Positions 36,280 through 44,782 of a stretch of 64,000 nt of DNA are shown one piece after another. Source of the DNA: UBA12481 sp942493265 (GTDB lineage Bacteria; Bacteroidota; Bacteroidia; Bacteroidales; UBA12481); the NCBI GenBank assembly GCA_942493265.1, contig OW818688.1, forward strand, positions 1,054,001-1,118,000, in the 5' to 3' direction. The stretch's first letter is position 1. The number at the start of each line of letters is the position of its first letter. A program made the translations under genes and the position numbers. Below the pieces are notes generated by a model, which was not told where the DNA came from, searched no databases, and saw only the letters and a list, made by a program, of their open reading frames with translations.

Positions 36280-37314
36280 TCAGGATATTGTTGCCAGGCT
36301 CATTTTTTTTTCAATCAATTTTCCGGCATACCCTTCGGGGTCACCATCCGACAAATCCAGATCAATAACCACCTGACGGTTTCGCACCTGCGTACAATGG
36401 GTATAGGTTTTATCGTAATAGGGAAGCAGCAACCTGACCACCCCGGCAAAATCTTCAATTTTCAGTAAATCAAGGCATTCGTTAGTCACCAAACCGCCCA
36501 GACGTTTTGAGATCTGCTGCACTGAGGCGGCCAGCCTTTCGGGATCGAGACCGGCATATTCATCCAGGATGATTTTTATCCGCAGCTCATCCGCAACTTT
36601 TATCCGGATCAACGGGGAATCCGTCATCGCCAGAAAGATGGGTTCCGGCATGAAAATTCTACCGATCTGGCGGCTTTCATCTTCCAGCCAGATCATTTCA
36701 TCGTAACCGAATGCCTGAATTTCACGGAAAAGTTCATTTTCGAACTGCTCATTGGTCGGTTGCATGCCCAGACCGATTCCGCCGAACACCGAACCGCGGT
36801 GGTTGGCGAGCCCTTCAAGATCCACCACCGGTTCGCCGCATGCTGCCAGCTGTTTCAGCCATAAGGTTTTACCGCTTCCTGTTAGTCCGCCCAGGATAAT
36901 AAATTTCCGTTTGTCCACCAGGTTTTCACGTATATGCGCGCGATAGGCTTTATAGCCTCCGCTCAGCAAACTGACGGTAAAACCGGCCGTTTCGAGCAGC
37001 CAGCTCATAGATGCGCTGCGCATGCCGCCTCTCCAGCAATGGACAAGAATTTCCTTTTCAGGGGCAAACTTCCGGGCAGCCTGAACAAACCCCGACATTT
37101 TCGGGCCAACGATATCAAGCCCCATATCAAAAGCCTGCGACCGGCCGGTTTTTTTATAGGCTGTTCCCACCCTGGCGCGCTCCTCATCATTGAACAGGGG
37201 CAGATTAATTGCCCCGGGAATATGGCCAAGGGCAAATTCGGAGGGTGACCGAACATCAATAACCGGCCTGTTTGATGCCTGATCCAGAAATTCTTTAGGA
37301 CCGATCTCTTTCAT
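36280..37314 (-). CDS. mnmH: tRNA 2-selenouridine synthase
   Basis: The protein has 344 residues. The N-terminal rhodanese domain carries the catalytic Cys at about 93 (LVHCWRGGMRSASM). The P-loop GGLTGSGKT is at about 142-150. MnmH replaces sulfur by selenium in the wobble thiouridine of Lys, Glu and Gln tRNAs, using selenophosphate. No selD is in the window. The enzyme also geranylates in the absence of selenium. Confidence 0.93.
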   Translation of the reverse strand: MKEIGPKEFLDQASNRPVIDVRSPSEFALGHIPGAINLPLFNDEERARVGTAYKKTGRSQAFDMGLDIVGPKMSGFVQAARKFAPEKEILVHCWRGGMRSASMSWLLETAGFTVSLLSGGYKAYRAHIRENLVDKRKFIILGGLTGSGKTLWLKQLAACGEPVVDLEGLANHRGSVFGGIGLGMQPTNEQFENELFREIQAFGYDEMIWLEDESRQIGRIFMPEPIFLAMTDSPLIRIKVADELRIKIILDEYAGLDPERLAASVQQISKRLGGLVTNECLDLLKIEDFAGVVRLLLPYYDKTYTHCTQVRNRQVVIDLDLSDGDPEGYAGKLIEKKMSLATIS

Positions 37315-37320
37315 ATCAGG

Positions 37321-38091
37321 CTATCTCTGCAAAAAATTACCCAAAATGGACTGATTTTCCTTGTGGGCATTTCCGCCGAATGGCGAGAGGGCCTGTATGA
37401 GTTTTCGTATCGGCATGGATTGCAGCCACACCTTTCCGTTTCCGCGCAAAGTGGCCATGAACAATCCCTCCCCTCCGAATACCATCGATTTCAGGCTTCC
37501 GGTGGTTTCAATATCATAGGTGATGCTTTCCTCAAAGGCAACGATGCATCCGGTATCCACTCGAAGGGTTTCACCGCGGAGCTGCTTTTCAATCACGGTG
37601 CCGCCGGCATGAACAAACACCATTCCGTCACCTTCCAGTTTTTCCAGTATGAAACCCTCGCCGCCAACCAGCCCGGCACCCAGCCGCCGGTTAAAAATGA
37701 TCGACAGGCGGGTGCCCATTGCAGCACACAGAAAGCCGTCCTTTTGAACGATCAGGCGTCCGCCCAAACCACGCAGGTCGATAGGGATAACAGTGCCGGG
37801 GTAAGGAGCCGAGAAGGCAACCCGCGACTTTCCAAACCCACCGCGGTGGGTAAAGTGTGTCATAAACAGCGACTCCCCGGCCAGCACCCTCGAACCTGCT
37901 GAAAACAGCTTGCCAAGGATTCCCTGATTGGCTTCACTGCCATCTCCCATGCGGGTTTCAAAAGTGATTCCCTCCTCCATATATACCATAGCGCCGGCTT
38001 CGGCAATAACGGTTTCCATCGGGTCGAGTTCAATCTCAACCAGCTGGATATCTTCACCAATAATCTTGTAATCAATCTGATGCGAATTCAT
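37321..38091 (-). CDS. AIM24/TIGR00266 family protein
   Basis: The protein has 256 residues. Typical segments are PMETVIAEAGAMVYMEEGI, GESLFMTHFTHRG, PYPGTVIPIDLRG, FLCAAMG and GGEGLFMATLRGNGKVWLQSM. The fold is a beta-helix-like trimer related to tryptophan RNA-binding attenuators. The function is unknown in bacteria; the mitochondrial relative AIM24 shapes cristae. It starts one base before the VIT-domain stop. Confidence 0.88.
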   Translation of the reverse strand: MNSHQIDYKIIGEDIQLVEIELDPMETVIAEAGAMVYMEEGITFETRMGDGSEANQGILGKLFSAGSRVLAGESLFMTHFTHRGGFGKSRVAFSAPYPGTVIPIDLRGLGGRLIVQKDGFLCAAMGTRLSIIFNRRLGAGLVGGEGFILEKLEGDGMVFVHAGGTVIEKQLRGETLRVDTGCIVAFEESITYDIETTGSLKSMVFGGEGLFMATLRGNGKVWLQSMPIRKLIQALSPFGGNAHKENQSILGNFLQR

Positions 38092-38092
38092 A

Positions 38093-40213
38093 TTATTCTG
38101 TTTTAATAATTTGTCTGCTCATGGCCACTTCCCCGGCCCGGATCATCACAATATACTGTCCGGCAGGAACTTCCTCACCGTTAAGCCCGGTACCGTTCCA
38201 AACGCTGGTGACCACCTGTTGCGGTAGTGCCTGTTCGGTTTTTTCGAATACCAGCTGACCGGTCAGGCTGAAGATCCGGATCACCACTTCATCCGTCCCT
38301 GTCAGCTGATCCAGCGATATTTCCATCGTAAGTTTATCGCGGAAAGGATTGGGATACATCTTCAAAAAACCGGTTGAATCCATCAGCATCTGATCATCGA
38401 TGCCCACCAGCCGTGATTCGTCCTTGCAAGTTTGGCAAACCGAAACCGAATCGCTGGGTTCGAGGCAAAGAAATGCCGAATGAATAGATAAAACTCTGTT
38501 GTTCAAGCTCTCATACAGTATCTCCTGAACAATCATATTGTTTTTCTCAGCCGCTTCAAGATCACTGATATAGCGGCCATGCCACATTTTGCCCAGCATG
38601 GTATCCGCCTGATTGATCTGCTCATCGCTTACGGTGACCAGTTGAGAAAATGGTTTGGTTTGGTACAATCCGGTAAGATAGATCATGAACGGCGTTTGTC
38701 CGAAGAATTTTCCGATCTGGGTAACAGTTTGATTGACAGGAAATCCCTCCATATTATTGGTTCCGAACCTTCCATAACAGAATCCGTCGGCAGGAGCTGT
38801 GTACAGATCAAAAGCGGTAACCATTCCCTCAATTGAGCTGACCACATCGTTGAGAAGAACCGGCAGAGACGACTCGTCGCGGATGCTTTTATAATACCCG
38901 GCAGATGCCTTGCTCAGGTTGACATACAGATATTCCTGGCCATAATAGAATCTGCTGCCGATGTAATAATAGTTCAGCATCTGGTCCTGCAGGTCGGCAA
39001 TATAGACCGGGGGCAGCGGATCCTGCATTTTTTTCAGATCCTTTATCAATTCGTTGGCCTGCTCATAATTACCGAAATTATCGGAATTCGTGATCAGCAA
39101 AACAGAACCCTGACCGCCTGTACTCTTCAGAAAGTCGAAACCGGCGGAGAATATCCCCGGCAGGTTGCTGTACATCGATTCCGTAATCAGCGGATCCAGT
39201 GCAGAATTCAGGTTTTCGGCGGTAATGGGTTTCCAGGTATCGAAAGCCTGTTCCACGCGGAGTTTCGAAAAAATGATATTAAAGGAATCATCCGGACCGT
39301 AGCTGGTGAGCAAACGCTGCTTGAGCCCACCGATCAGCCCGGCTTTTGACACGGTTGAATTACCGGCCTCATAATCAATCAGTACCAATATCCGCTGACT
39401 CTGTATCTGGCTGATAAAATCTCCGGGAGATAAGGCCATCTGATAATAGCTGGTATTCTGGTCCTCAAAAACGCTCAGGTAAATTCCGTTCTGCACCGGG
39501 GCATCCATGGTGATCACCGGGTTTAGCGGCACTTTTCCGGCCGGAACGAATCCATGCTTATAAGCACCAAATTCCCTATCCGTTTTGGATTCAAAAAGGA
39601 TATCGGTATTGAGAAATTCCGGGTTTACAAATCCTTTTTCCTCCCACAGGAATACATTCAGGTCGGGGATCTGTGACGAAGCCCTCAGCAGGTTACCCGG
39701 AATTCCGGCTTCAATTTTCCCTTTCACCCATTCAACCGGCATCAGGTACGTGACTTTTACCTTTCGGGTTTCCGCCTTCTTCATCGGGTACACCCTGAGT
39801 TGGTATTGGGTATCCGAGTTTTTGTACAAAACTGACGGATCGCGGCGGCGGTTCACTATGCCTTCATAGATTTCAGAAGCCGACCAGCGGTCGATCAGTT
39901 TGCCCTGAACAATATCTTCGCCTACCCAGAGCCAGCTGTCGAGCACGATGGCGCCTTTCGGAAGTTGAAAATCCAGAACGGCCTCAAGTTGTTTCTCTGC
40001 TGAGAAATAGGTTGATGAAGCTGATAAAGTGAGGTACAGGCCATACTCCATATAAAGGCCTTTCGGGTGTACGGAGAGCGAGGCTTCGGCGATTTTTCCG
40101 GTTTGCCAGTTCCATGAAATGTTCGGATCATTGATCCAGAGTGAATTCTGGGCATTGACCGGCATCAGCCAGCCCAGGGAAATCACTGCGGTAAGTAAAA
40201 TCTTGTTAATCAT
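38093..40213 (-). CDS. VIT-domain surface protein with T9SS sorting domain
   Basis: The protein has 706 residues. The signal peptide (LLTAVISLGWLMPVNA) is followed by a vault/inter-alpha-trypsin (VIT) domain (about 35-175: LDFQLPKGAIVLDSWLWV, WSASEIYEGIVNRRRDP, YQLRVYPMKKAETRKVKV). A von Willebrand A-like region follows (about 265-400: RILVLIDYEAGNSTVSKAG, VLLITNSDN), whose metal site DxSxS is degenerate. The end is a T9SS type A domain (MYPNPFRDKLTMEISLDQ, VPAGQYIVMIRAGEVAMSR). It should be anchored at the cell surface; the role is unknown. Its 5' end overlaps the cysteine desulfurase gene by 8 bp. Confidence 0.83.
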   Translation of the reverse strand: MINKILLTAVISLGWLMPVNAQNSLWINDPNISWNWQTGKIAEASLSVHPKGLYMEYGLYLTLSASSTYFSAEKQLEAVLDFQLPKGAIVLDSWLWVGEDIVQGKLIDRWSASEIYEGIVNRRRDPSVLYKNSDTQYQLRVYPMKKAETRKVKVTYLMPVEWVKGKIEAGIPGNLLRASSQIPDLNVFLWEEKGFVNPEFLNTDILFESKTDREFGAYKHGFVPAGKVPLNPVITMDAPVQNGIYLSVFEDQNTSYYQMALSPGDFISQIQSQRILVLIDYEAGNSTVSKAGLIGGLKQRLLTSYGPDDSFNIIFSKLRVEQAFDTWKPITAENLNSALDPLITESMYSNLPGIFSAGFDFLKSTGGQGSVLLITNSDNFGNYEQANELIKDLKKMQDPLPPVYIADLQDQMLNYYYIGSRFYYGQEYLYVNLSKASAGYYKSIRDESSLPVLLNDVVSSIEGMVTAFDLYTAPADGFCYGRFGTNNMEGFPVNQTVTQIGKFFGQTPFMIYLTGLYQTKPFSQLVTVSDEQINQADTMLGKMWHGRYISDLEAAEKNNMIVQEILYESLNNRVLSIHSAFLCLEPSDSVSVCQTCKDESRLVGIDDQMLMDSTGFLKMYPNPFRDKLTMEISLDQLTGTDEVVIRIFSLTGQLVFEKTEQALPQQVVTSVWNGTGLNGEEVPAGQYIVMIRAGEVAMSRQIIKTE

Positions 40214-41348
40214 TATATTGTAACTTAATTGCAGTATCAGTAATCAACCCGGCCGCCAGCCTGATTTGCTGTTCGGTATTAAACCGGCCGGTCGACAGCC
40301 GGATGGTTCCCATGGCAATATTCGCCGGCACCTGCATGGCTTTCATCACGCCGGAAACCGTTTTGGAGCCGGTATGACAGGCGGCGCCGGCCGAGGCAGC
40401 CACTCCGTGCAGGGAGCCCAGGAGGGCATTGGCATCGATTCCCGGGAATCCGATGCTCAGGGTATTTGGAAGCCGCATTTCAGGGTGCCCGTGCACCACA
40501 GCGGCAGGATATCTTTCCAGAATCAGATATTCAAGAAGATCCCTCATTTTTTTCAGATGGGCGGCGTATTCCGGCAGATTCAGCATAGCCAGCTCGCAGG
40601 CTTTTCCCAGTCCGGCGATCCCGGGAACATTTTCGGTGCCGGGCCTCCGGTTTTGTTCATGGTCGGCACCATGGATGATTTTTACGGGTTGGATGCCCTG
40701 ACGGATGTACAGCGCCCCGATGCCTTTGGGGGCATACAGTTTATGTCCGGCAACCGAAAGGAGATCGACGTGAAGGTCATTAACATTTACCGGAATCTTT
40801 CCAACGCTCTGGGCTGCATCACAATGCATCCAGATACCCTTCTCCTGTGCTGCTTTTCCAATTTCGGCTACCGGCTGGATGGTCCCCACTTCATTGTTTG
40901 CATGCATCACAGAAATAAGAATGGTATCCGGCCGAATCATGCGGATCACTTCGCCGGGATCAACCATACCATATTCATTCACCGGAGCCAGTTCAATCCG
41001 GAAGCCCTCGTTTTCGAGATACCTGCATACTTCGATCACCGCGGGGTGTTCCACCGCGGTGGTAATAATATGGTTGCCCAGATGCCTGCGGGCATATGCA
41101 GCGCCGGTGATTGCCAGGTTATTGGATTCCGTTCCTCCGCTGGTAAACACCACTTCATCAGGACAGGCGCCCAGCAGAGCGGCCACCTGTTTACGGGCCG
41201 TTTCCACCGCCATCCGGTTGAGGGAGCCGTAATAATGGTTGCTGCCCGGATTGCCGAAAAATTCCCTGAGAAAGGGCTCCAGGGTATCGGCTACAGCAGG
41301 ATCGACCGGGGTGGAAGCATTATAATCGAGGTAAACAGGCTTATCCAT
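40206..41348 (-). CDS. Cysteine desulfurase (NifS/IscS family)
   Basis: The protein has 380 residues. PLP is held by Lys203 in VAGHKLYAPKG; His and Asp lie in TAVEHPAV and MHCDAAQSVGKIP. The persulfide Cys is at about 324 (ASAGAACHTGSKT). The class-I-like insertion around that Cys is present. The enzyme removes sulfur from cysteine for Fe-S clusters or tRNA thiolation. No iscU or sufC is nearby; mnmH and a ThiF-like gene lie in the same run. The initial Met is followed by DKPVYLDYNASTPVD, the usual start. Confidence 0.93.
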   Translation of the reverse strand: MDKPVYLDYNASTPVDPAVADTLEPFLREFFGNPGSNHYYGSLNRMAVETARKQVAALLGACPDEVVFTSGGTESNNLAITGAAYARRHLGNHIITTAVEHPAVIEVCRYLENEGFRIELAPVNEYGMVDPGEVIRMIRPDTILISVMHANNEVGTIQPVAEIGKAAQEKGIWMHCDAAQSVGKIPVNVNDLHVDLLSVAGHKLYAPKGIGALYIRQGIQPVKIIHGADHEQNRRPGTENVPGIAGLGKACELAMLNLPEYAAHLKKMRDLLEYLILERYPAAVVHGHPEMRLPNTLSIGFPGIDANALLGSLHGVAASAGAACHTGSKTVSGVMKAMQVPANIAMGTIRLSTGRFNTEQQIRLAAGLITDTAIKLQYND

Positions 41349-41360
41349 GATGGTTAAAAA

Positions 41361-42296
41361 CTATCGGTATTTATTATTCACACCTTCCATCATACCCAGG
41401 TAATTCAGGAATCTCATTTCTGAAACCAGGCCGTTTTCGACTGCCTCCCGAACAGAGCAACCCGGTTCATGAGTATGGGAGCAATTGTAAAACTGGCAGG
41501 TATCCGCGTGCTTGAATATCTCGGGAAAATAGTGGTACAGCTCATTTTTATCTATCTCAAGCATTCCGAAACCGCGGATGCCGGGAGTATCGATGATATG
41601 TCCGCCCGTTGAGATATCGACCATCTCCGGGAAGGTGGTGGTATGTTTCCCCGATTTATTGGACTTTGATATTTCGCTGGTTCTGAGATTTTTTAAAGGA
41701 TCCAGGGAATTGATCAGGGTAGACTTGCCCACCCCGCTGTTACCGCTGATGAGGGTGATTTTCCCGGGCAGGTAACTCCTGATTTCCTCCAACCCTTTCC
41801 CGGTGAGCAGTGATAAGGTATGGCAGCGATAGCCAGCCAGGGTATAGGCGTTTATCCAGTCGAACTGAGCGCCCATCTCCTCCGGTCCGTACAGGTCGGT
41901 TTTATTGAAAATCAGGATGGTGGGAACGCTGTATGCCTCTGCGGTTACCAGAAACCGGTCGGCGAACATCGACAGGGTAACAGGTGCTTTGAGGGTGATC
42001 ATCAGAAAAGCCTGATCGATATTTGCCGCAAGGATATGGGATTCGCGCGCCAGGTTGATGGCTTTCCGGATGATATAATTTTTCCGCTGATAGATTTTTG
42101 TGATAATCCCCTTGCCGGGTTCATCGGAGGAGATATCGACGCGATCGCCAACAGCAACCGGGTTTGTGGTACGGATCCCCTTCATCCGGAAGAGACCCTT
42201 TATACCGCAAATGAGTACCTCGCCGCTGTCAATCCTTACGGTATGCCAGGAGCCGGTGGTTTTAATTACAATACCGGTAAAATGAGCGGTTGACAT
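41361..42296 (-). CDS. rsgA: Ribosome small-subunit GTPase A
   Basis: The protein has 311 residues. The GTPase is circularly permuted: NKTD (G4) at 131-134 precedes the P-loop GNSGVGKST at 185-193 and DTPG in HIIDTPGIRGFG. The C-terminal zinc site is CQFYNCSHTHEPGC. RsgA checks and releases the nearly mature 30S subunit. It starts 3 bp after the pepE stop. Confidence 0.96.
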   Translation of the reverse strand: MSTAHFTGIVIKTTGSWHTVRIDSGEVLICGIKGLFRMKGIRTTNPVAVGDRVDISSDEPGKGIITKIYQRKNYIIRKAINLARESHILAANIDQAFLMITLKAPVTLSMFADRFLVTAEAYSVPTILIFNKTDLYGPEEMGAQFDWINAYTLAGYRCHTLSLLTGKGLEEIRSYLPGKITLISGNSGVGKSTLINSLDPLKNLRTSEISKSNKSGKHTTTFPEMVDISTGGHIIDTPGIRGFGMLEIDKNELYHYFPEIFKHADTCQFYNCSHTHEPGCSVREAVENGLVSEMRFLNYLGMMEGVNNKYR

Positions 42297-42299
42297 ATA

Positions 42300-43007
42300 T
42301 TACTGCATCAGGAACCCCAGGTCGCCTCCCGGATTCACTTCGAAGGGTTCATCACCCCTGCGGAATATCCGTGCGGGCCGCGGACCAATCAGCTCAATAT
42401 CCTGATTATGGATACGGAGCATGGTACCTTCGCGCAAACCTACCACGTAAAGATCGGGATTTATTTCGATGAACTCCTGAATCCGTTGTTCCCTGGTTTC
42501 CCCTGCATGGCCTTCAGGGTGAGCATCAAGGTAATGCGGGTTGATCTGAAACGGAACAAAATTGCAGGCATACAGTCCTACAGGGTCAACGATCGGCATG
42601 TCGTTGGTGGTGCGGATGGTTGGACAGGCCACATTTGCACCGGCGCTCCACCCGATAAAGGGGGTGCCGGTCAGTACTTTTTCGCGTATGATATCGATCA
42701 GGTTGTAATCATGCAAACAGCGGGTAAGCTGCCAGGTATTGCCTCCGCCGATAACAATTGCGGCGGCCGCTTTTACTGCATCTGCGGGTGATGCGAAATG
42801 GTGGATCGATTCCACGCCGATTCCGAGTTCTGCGAACCGTTCCTGTACCTTCAGCTCATAATCATCATAGGAAAAGGTTACTGCTGCATAAGGGATAAAA
42901 AGAACCTTGCTGACTGCAGGCTTCAGGAACAGGCCGATTTGTTCCTTGGGATGTGCGAGATACTTATCTCCGGCGTTGGTTGAGTTGCTGATTAATAAGA
43001 GGTTCAT
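42300..43007 (-). CDS. pepE: Peptidase E (alpha-aspartyl dipeptidase)
   Basis: The protein has 235 residues. The nucleophile Ser is at about 121 in GWSAGANVACPT. The His is in FVPFQINPHYLDAHPEGH. This is family S51, which cleaves Asp-X dipeptides in the cytoplasm. It overlaps the ThiF-like gene by 4 bp (ATGA). Confidence 0.94.
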   Translation of the reverse strand: MNLLLISNSTNAGDKYLAHPKEQIGLFLKPAVSKVLFIPYAAVTFSYDDYELKVQERFAELGIGVESIHHFASPADAVKAAAAIVIGGGNTWQLTRCLHDYNLIDIIREKVLTGTPFIGWSAGANVACPTIRTTNDMPIVDPVGLYACNFVPFQINPHYLDAHPEGHAGETREQRIQEFIEINPDLYVVGLREGTMLRIHNQDIELIGPRPARIFRRGDEPFEVNPGGDLGFLMQ

Positions 43008-43786
43008 GGGGTATTCGCTTCATTAAAGCGGGTGGTTAGTTTTTCCCGGTTAAAATTATCCGGGTTCCGTTCGATGTTTATAAATAGAAATTGCGTTTGC
43101 AAAGCATTGTAAATCATCAGCTTTCCACTGATGACATCACCAGCGCCGGTCACGATTTTTATCGCTTCATTTGCCTGCATGAGTCCGATAATTCCGGGGA
43201 TAACACTGTAAATGCCCAAAGCGGGCCGCGGACCGGTGGTTACCGGAAAACTTTCAGGATGCAGACAGCGGTAACTGGGACCGTTATGATAATTAAATAC
43301 AGAAATTTGTCCCTGATACTTGTGTACCGCCGCATGAACCATTGGCTTATCCAGGAGAATGCAGGCATCGCTGATCACGTAGCGCGACTCGAGGTTATCG
43401 GTGCAATCCAGGATGACGTCAAATCCGGCAATGATTTCCAGGGCATTCTGGGCGTTGAGACGGCGGTTGATCATGATAGTGTTCACAAAACTGTTCATCC
43501 GTTTCATGCGGGTGCTGGCGACTATTGATTTCAGCTTACCGATATCATTAAAACCATAAAAAACCTGACGCTGCAGGTTTGAAATTTCAACGGCATCAGT
43601 ATCCATGATCCCGATGGTACCCGCTCCGGCAGCAGTAAGGTACTGGATAACAGGGCATCCCAGTCCGCCGGCCCCAACAACCAGGAATTTAGCATTCCGG
43701 ATCAGGGTTTGTCCGGCTTCGCCGATCTCCTCGAGAAGAAGATGCCGCTGATACCGGAGTTTTTCGGGTTCGCTGAGTGAAATCAT
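43004..43786 (-). CDS. HesA/MoeB/ThiF-family adenylyltransferase
   Basis: The protein has 260 residues. It is an E1-like enzyme: nucleotide loop VVGAGGLGCPVIQ at about 37-49, EISNLQRQVFY with the Arg that contacts ATP, and DVILDCTDNLESRY with the essential Asp. The two CxxC zinc pairs of E. coli MoeB and ThiF are absent; only one Cys remains in RCLHPESF. No MoaD, ThiS or other Gly-Gly carrier is in the window, so the partner is unknown. It may serve thiamine, molybdopterin or another sulfur carrier. Confidence 0.87.
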   Translation of the reverse strand: MISLSEPEKLRYQRHLLLEEIGEAGQTLIRNAKFLVVGAGGLGCPVIQYLTAAGAGTIGIMDTDAVEISNLQRQVFYGFNDIGKLKSIVASTRMKRMNSFVNTIMINRRLNAQNALEIIAGFDVILDCTDNLESRYVISDACILLDKPMVHAAVHKYQGQISVFNYHNGPSYRCLHPESFPVTTGPRPALGIYSVIPGIIGLMQANEAIKIVTGAGDVISGKLMIYNALQTQFLFINIERNPDNFNREKLTTRFNEANTP

Positions 43787-43800
43787 GGTGCGAAAGTTAT

Positions 43801-43835
43801 AAAAAAAGTAGAGACGGATAATTATCCGTCTCTAC
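43801..43835 (-). terminator. Palindromic element acting as terminator of the barrel-protein gene
   Basis: Positions 43808-43835 are a perfect 28-bp palindrome with half-site GTAGAGACGGATAA. Read on the minus strand it is followed directly by seven T, so it forms a strong intrinsic terminator 33 bp after the stop at 43869. The same palindrome core recurs at 57685 and 57736 without the T run. Confidence 0.8.
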
Positions 43836-43868
43836 CGTGCATCTTGCTTAAAATCTTCAGGACCCCGA

Positions 43869-44708
43869 TCAGCTTCCGAAGTGCAGTCCGATGGTTACCG
43901 GGTAAATTTCCGGTCCCATGCAATTTTCAAACAGGGTTTGCGGGTAATAATTCGCAAACAGTGCTACATCTCCGTAACCGATCCGGGCAGTGAAACCGTA
44001 GTTAAAATCTCTCAGGTAGAAATCATCCCTGATTTTGATTTTCTGCTTTTCATCATTGACCATATACTTCTGAACCTGGCGCGATCCGATGCGTAAACCG
44101 CCGATCACTCCTGCTGCCAGCTTGATTCTTTTATCTTCACCATACACCGGTATCTGGAATTCAACCATTAAAGGAAGATTCAGATGCCAGATGCTCAGAC
44201 GGTTCTTATACAGTTCCACATCAACCGGTTCAGTCATAATTCCATCATCACCTTTCGTCAGGGTAAAATCATCCACAAAGCGATAGTTCTGATATTGCAA
44301 TCCGAGTCCGGTTACTATGCCAACATAATTCTTGATGATCCCGAGCGATTTTTCTGCAAAATTAAAGTTGAATTCCATGCTGTTGGCGACTTTCAGATCC
44401 ATGAACTCTCCACCTGCCGGGAGGGTCATTTTATAATCGGAATTGATGAAATTGGTTACACCGAGTTCGAAACCGCCCCAGGTACCGTCCATTCTTTTGG
44501 CGGGCTTGTGGTGCTTCTCAATATGCCGTTCCCGGATAACCACATTGGAATCTCCTTCGGTAAGGATTCTGATTTCCTTGTCGTCATCAACAATAACGGT
44601 GTATTTCTTATTCCCGATCCTTACCTTGGAAGTATCCGGATCCTGTCCGTAGCTGTTCAGTCCAACCAGGACCAGGGCTGCTGTTGCCAGTAATGCAAAT
44701 TTTTTCAT
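43869..44708 (-). CDS. Outer-membrane beta-barrel protein, member of the ECF sigma regulon
   Basis: The protein has 279 residues. The signal peptide (FALLATAALVLVGLNSYGQ) precedes a short hydrophilic head with many Lys/His/Glu (RERHIEKHHKPAKRMDGTWG). Then come alternating strands and the C-terminal Phe-Gly end (IYPVTIGLHFGS), as in PorT-like or OmpW-like small barrels. It has its own promoter with the same -35 and -10 as the sigma gene upstream. It lies downstream of a putative anti-sigma gene on the same strand. The function is unknown. Confidence 0.8.
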   Translation of the reverse strand: MKKFALLATAALVLVGLNSYGQDPDTSKVRIGNKKYTVIVDDDKEIRILTEGDSNVVIRERHIEKHHKPAKRMDGTWGGFELGVTNFINSDYKMTLPAGGEFMDLKVANSMEFNFNFAEKSLGIIKNYVGIVTGLGLQYQNYRFVDDFTLTKGDDGIMTEPVDVELYKNRLSIWHLNLPLMVEFQIPVYGEDKRIKLAAGVIGGLRIGSRQVQKYMVNDEKQKIKIRDDFYLRDFNYGFTARIGYGDVALFANYYPQTLFENCMGPEIYPVTIGLHFGS

Positions 44709-44734
44709 GATTAATTGGTTTTAACTAATTTGAA

Positions 44735-44766
44735 GATAGGACGAACAGGCTTTGGAAAAAGTTACA
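44735..44766 (-). promoter_or_regulatory. ECF sigma promoter for the barrel-protein gene
   Basis: On the minus strand, TGTAACT, 16 bp and CGTCCTATC are found 26 bp before the ATG at 44708. The same two elements with the same spacing occur before the ECF sigma gene. It resembles ECF promoters of Bacteroidota (-35 GTAAC, -10 CGTC). Confidence 0.78.
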
Positions 44767-44782
44767 GAGGGCAGGAAAAATG

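Noticed and set aside
40266..41357. 363-codon plus-strand frame opposite the cysteine desulfurase
   Set aside because: The minus-strand gene has all catalytic motifs. The opposite frame has no recognisable domain and is a shadow caused by codon bias.
43004..43786. ThiF-like gene as part of an anti-phage (CBASS- or Bil-type) system
   Set aside because: No cyclase, E2, JAB protease or ubiquitin-like gene is adjacent; neighbours are pepE and rsgA, which are housekeeping.
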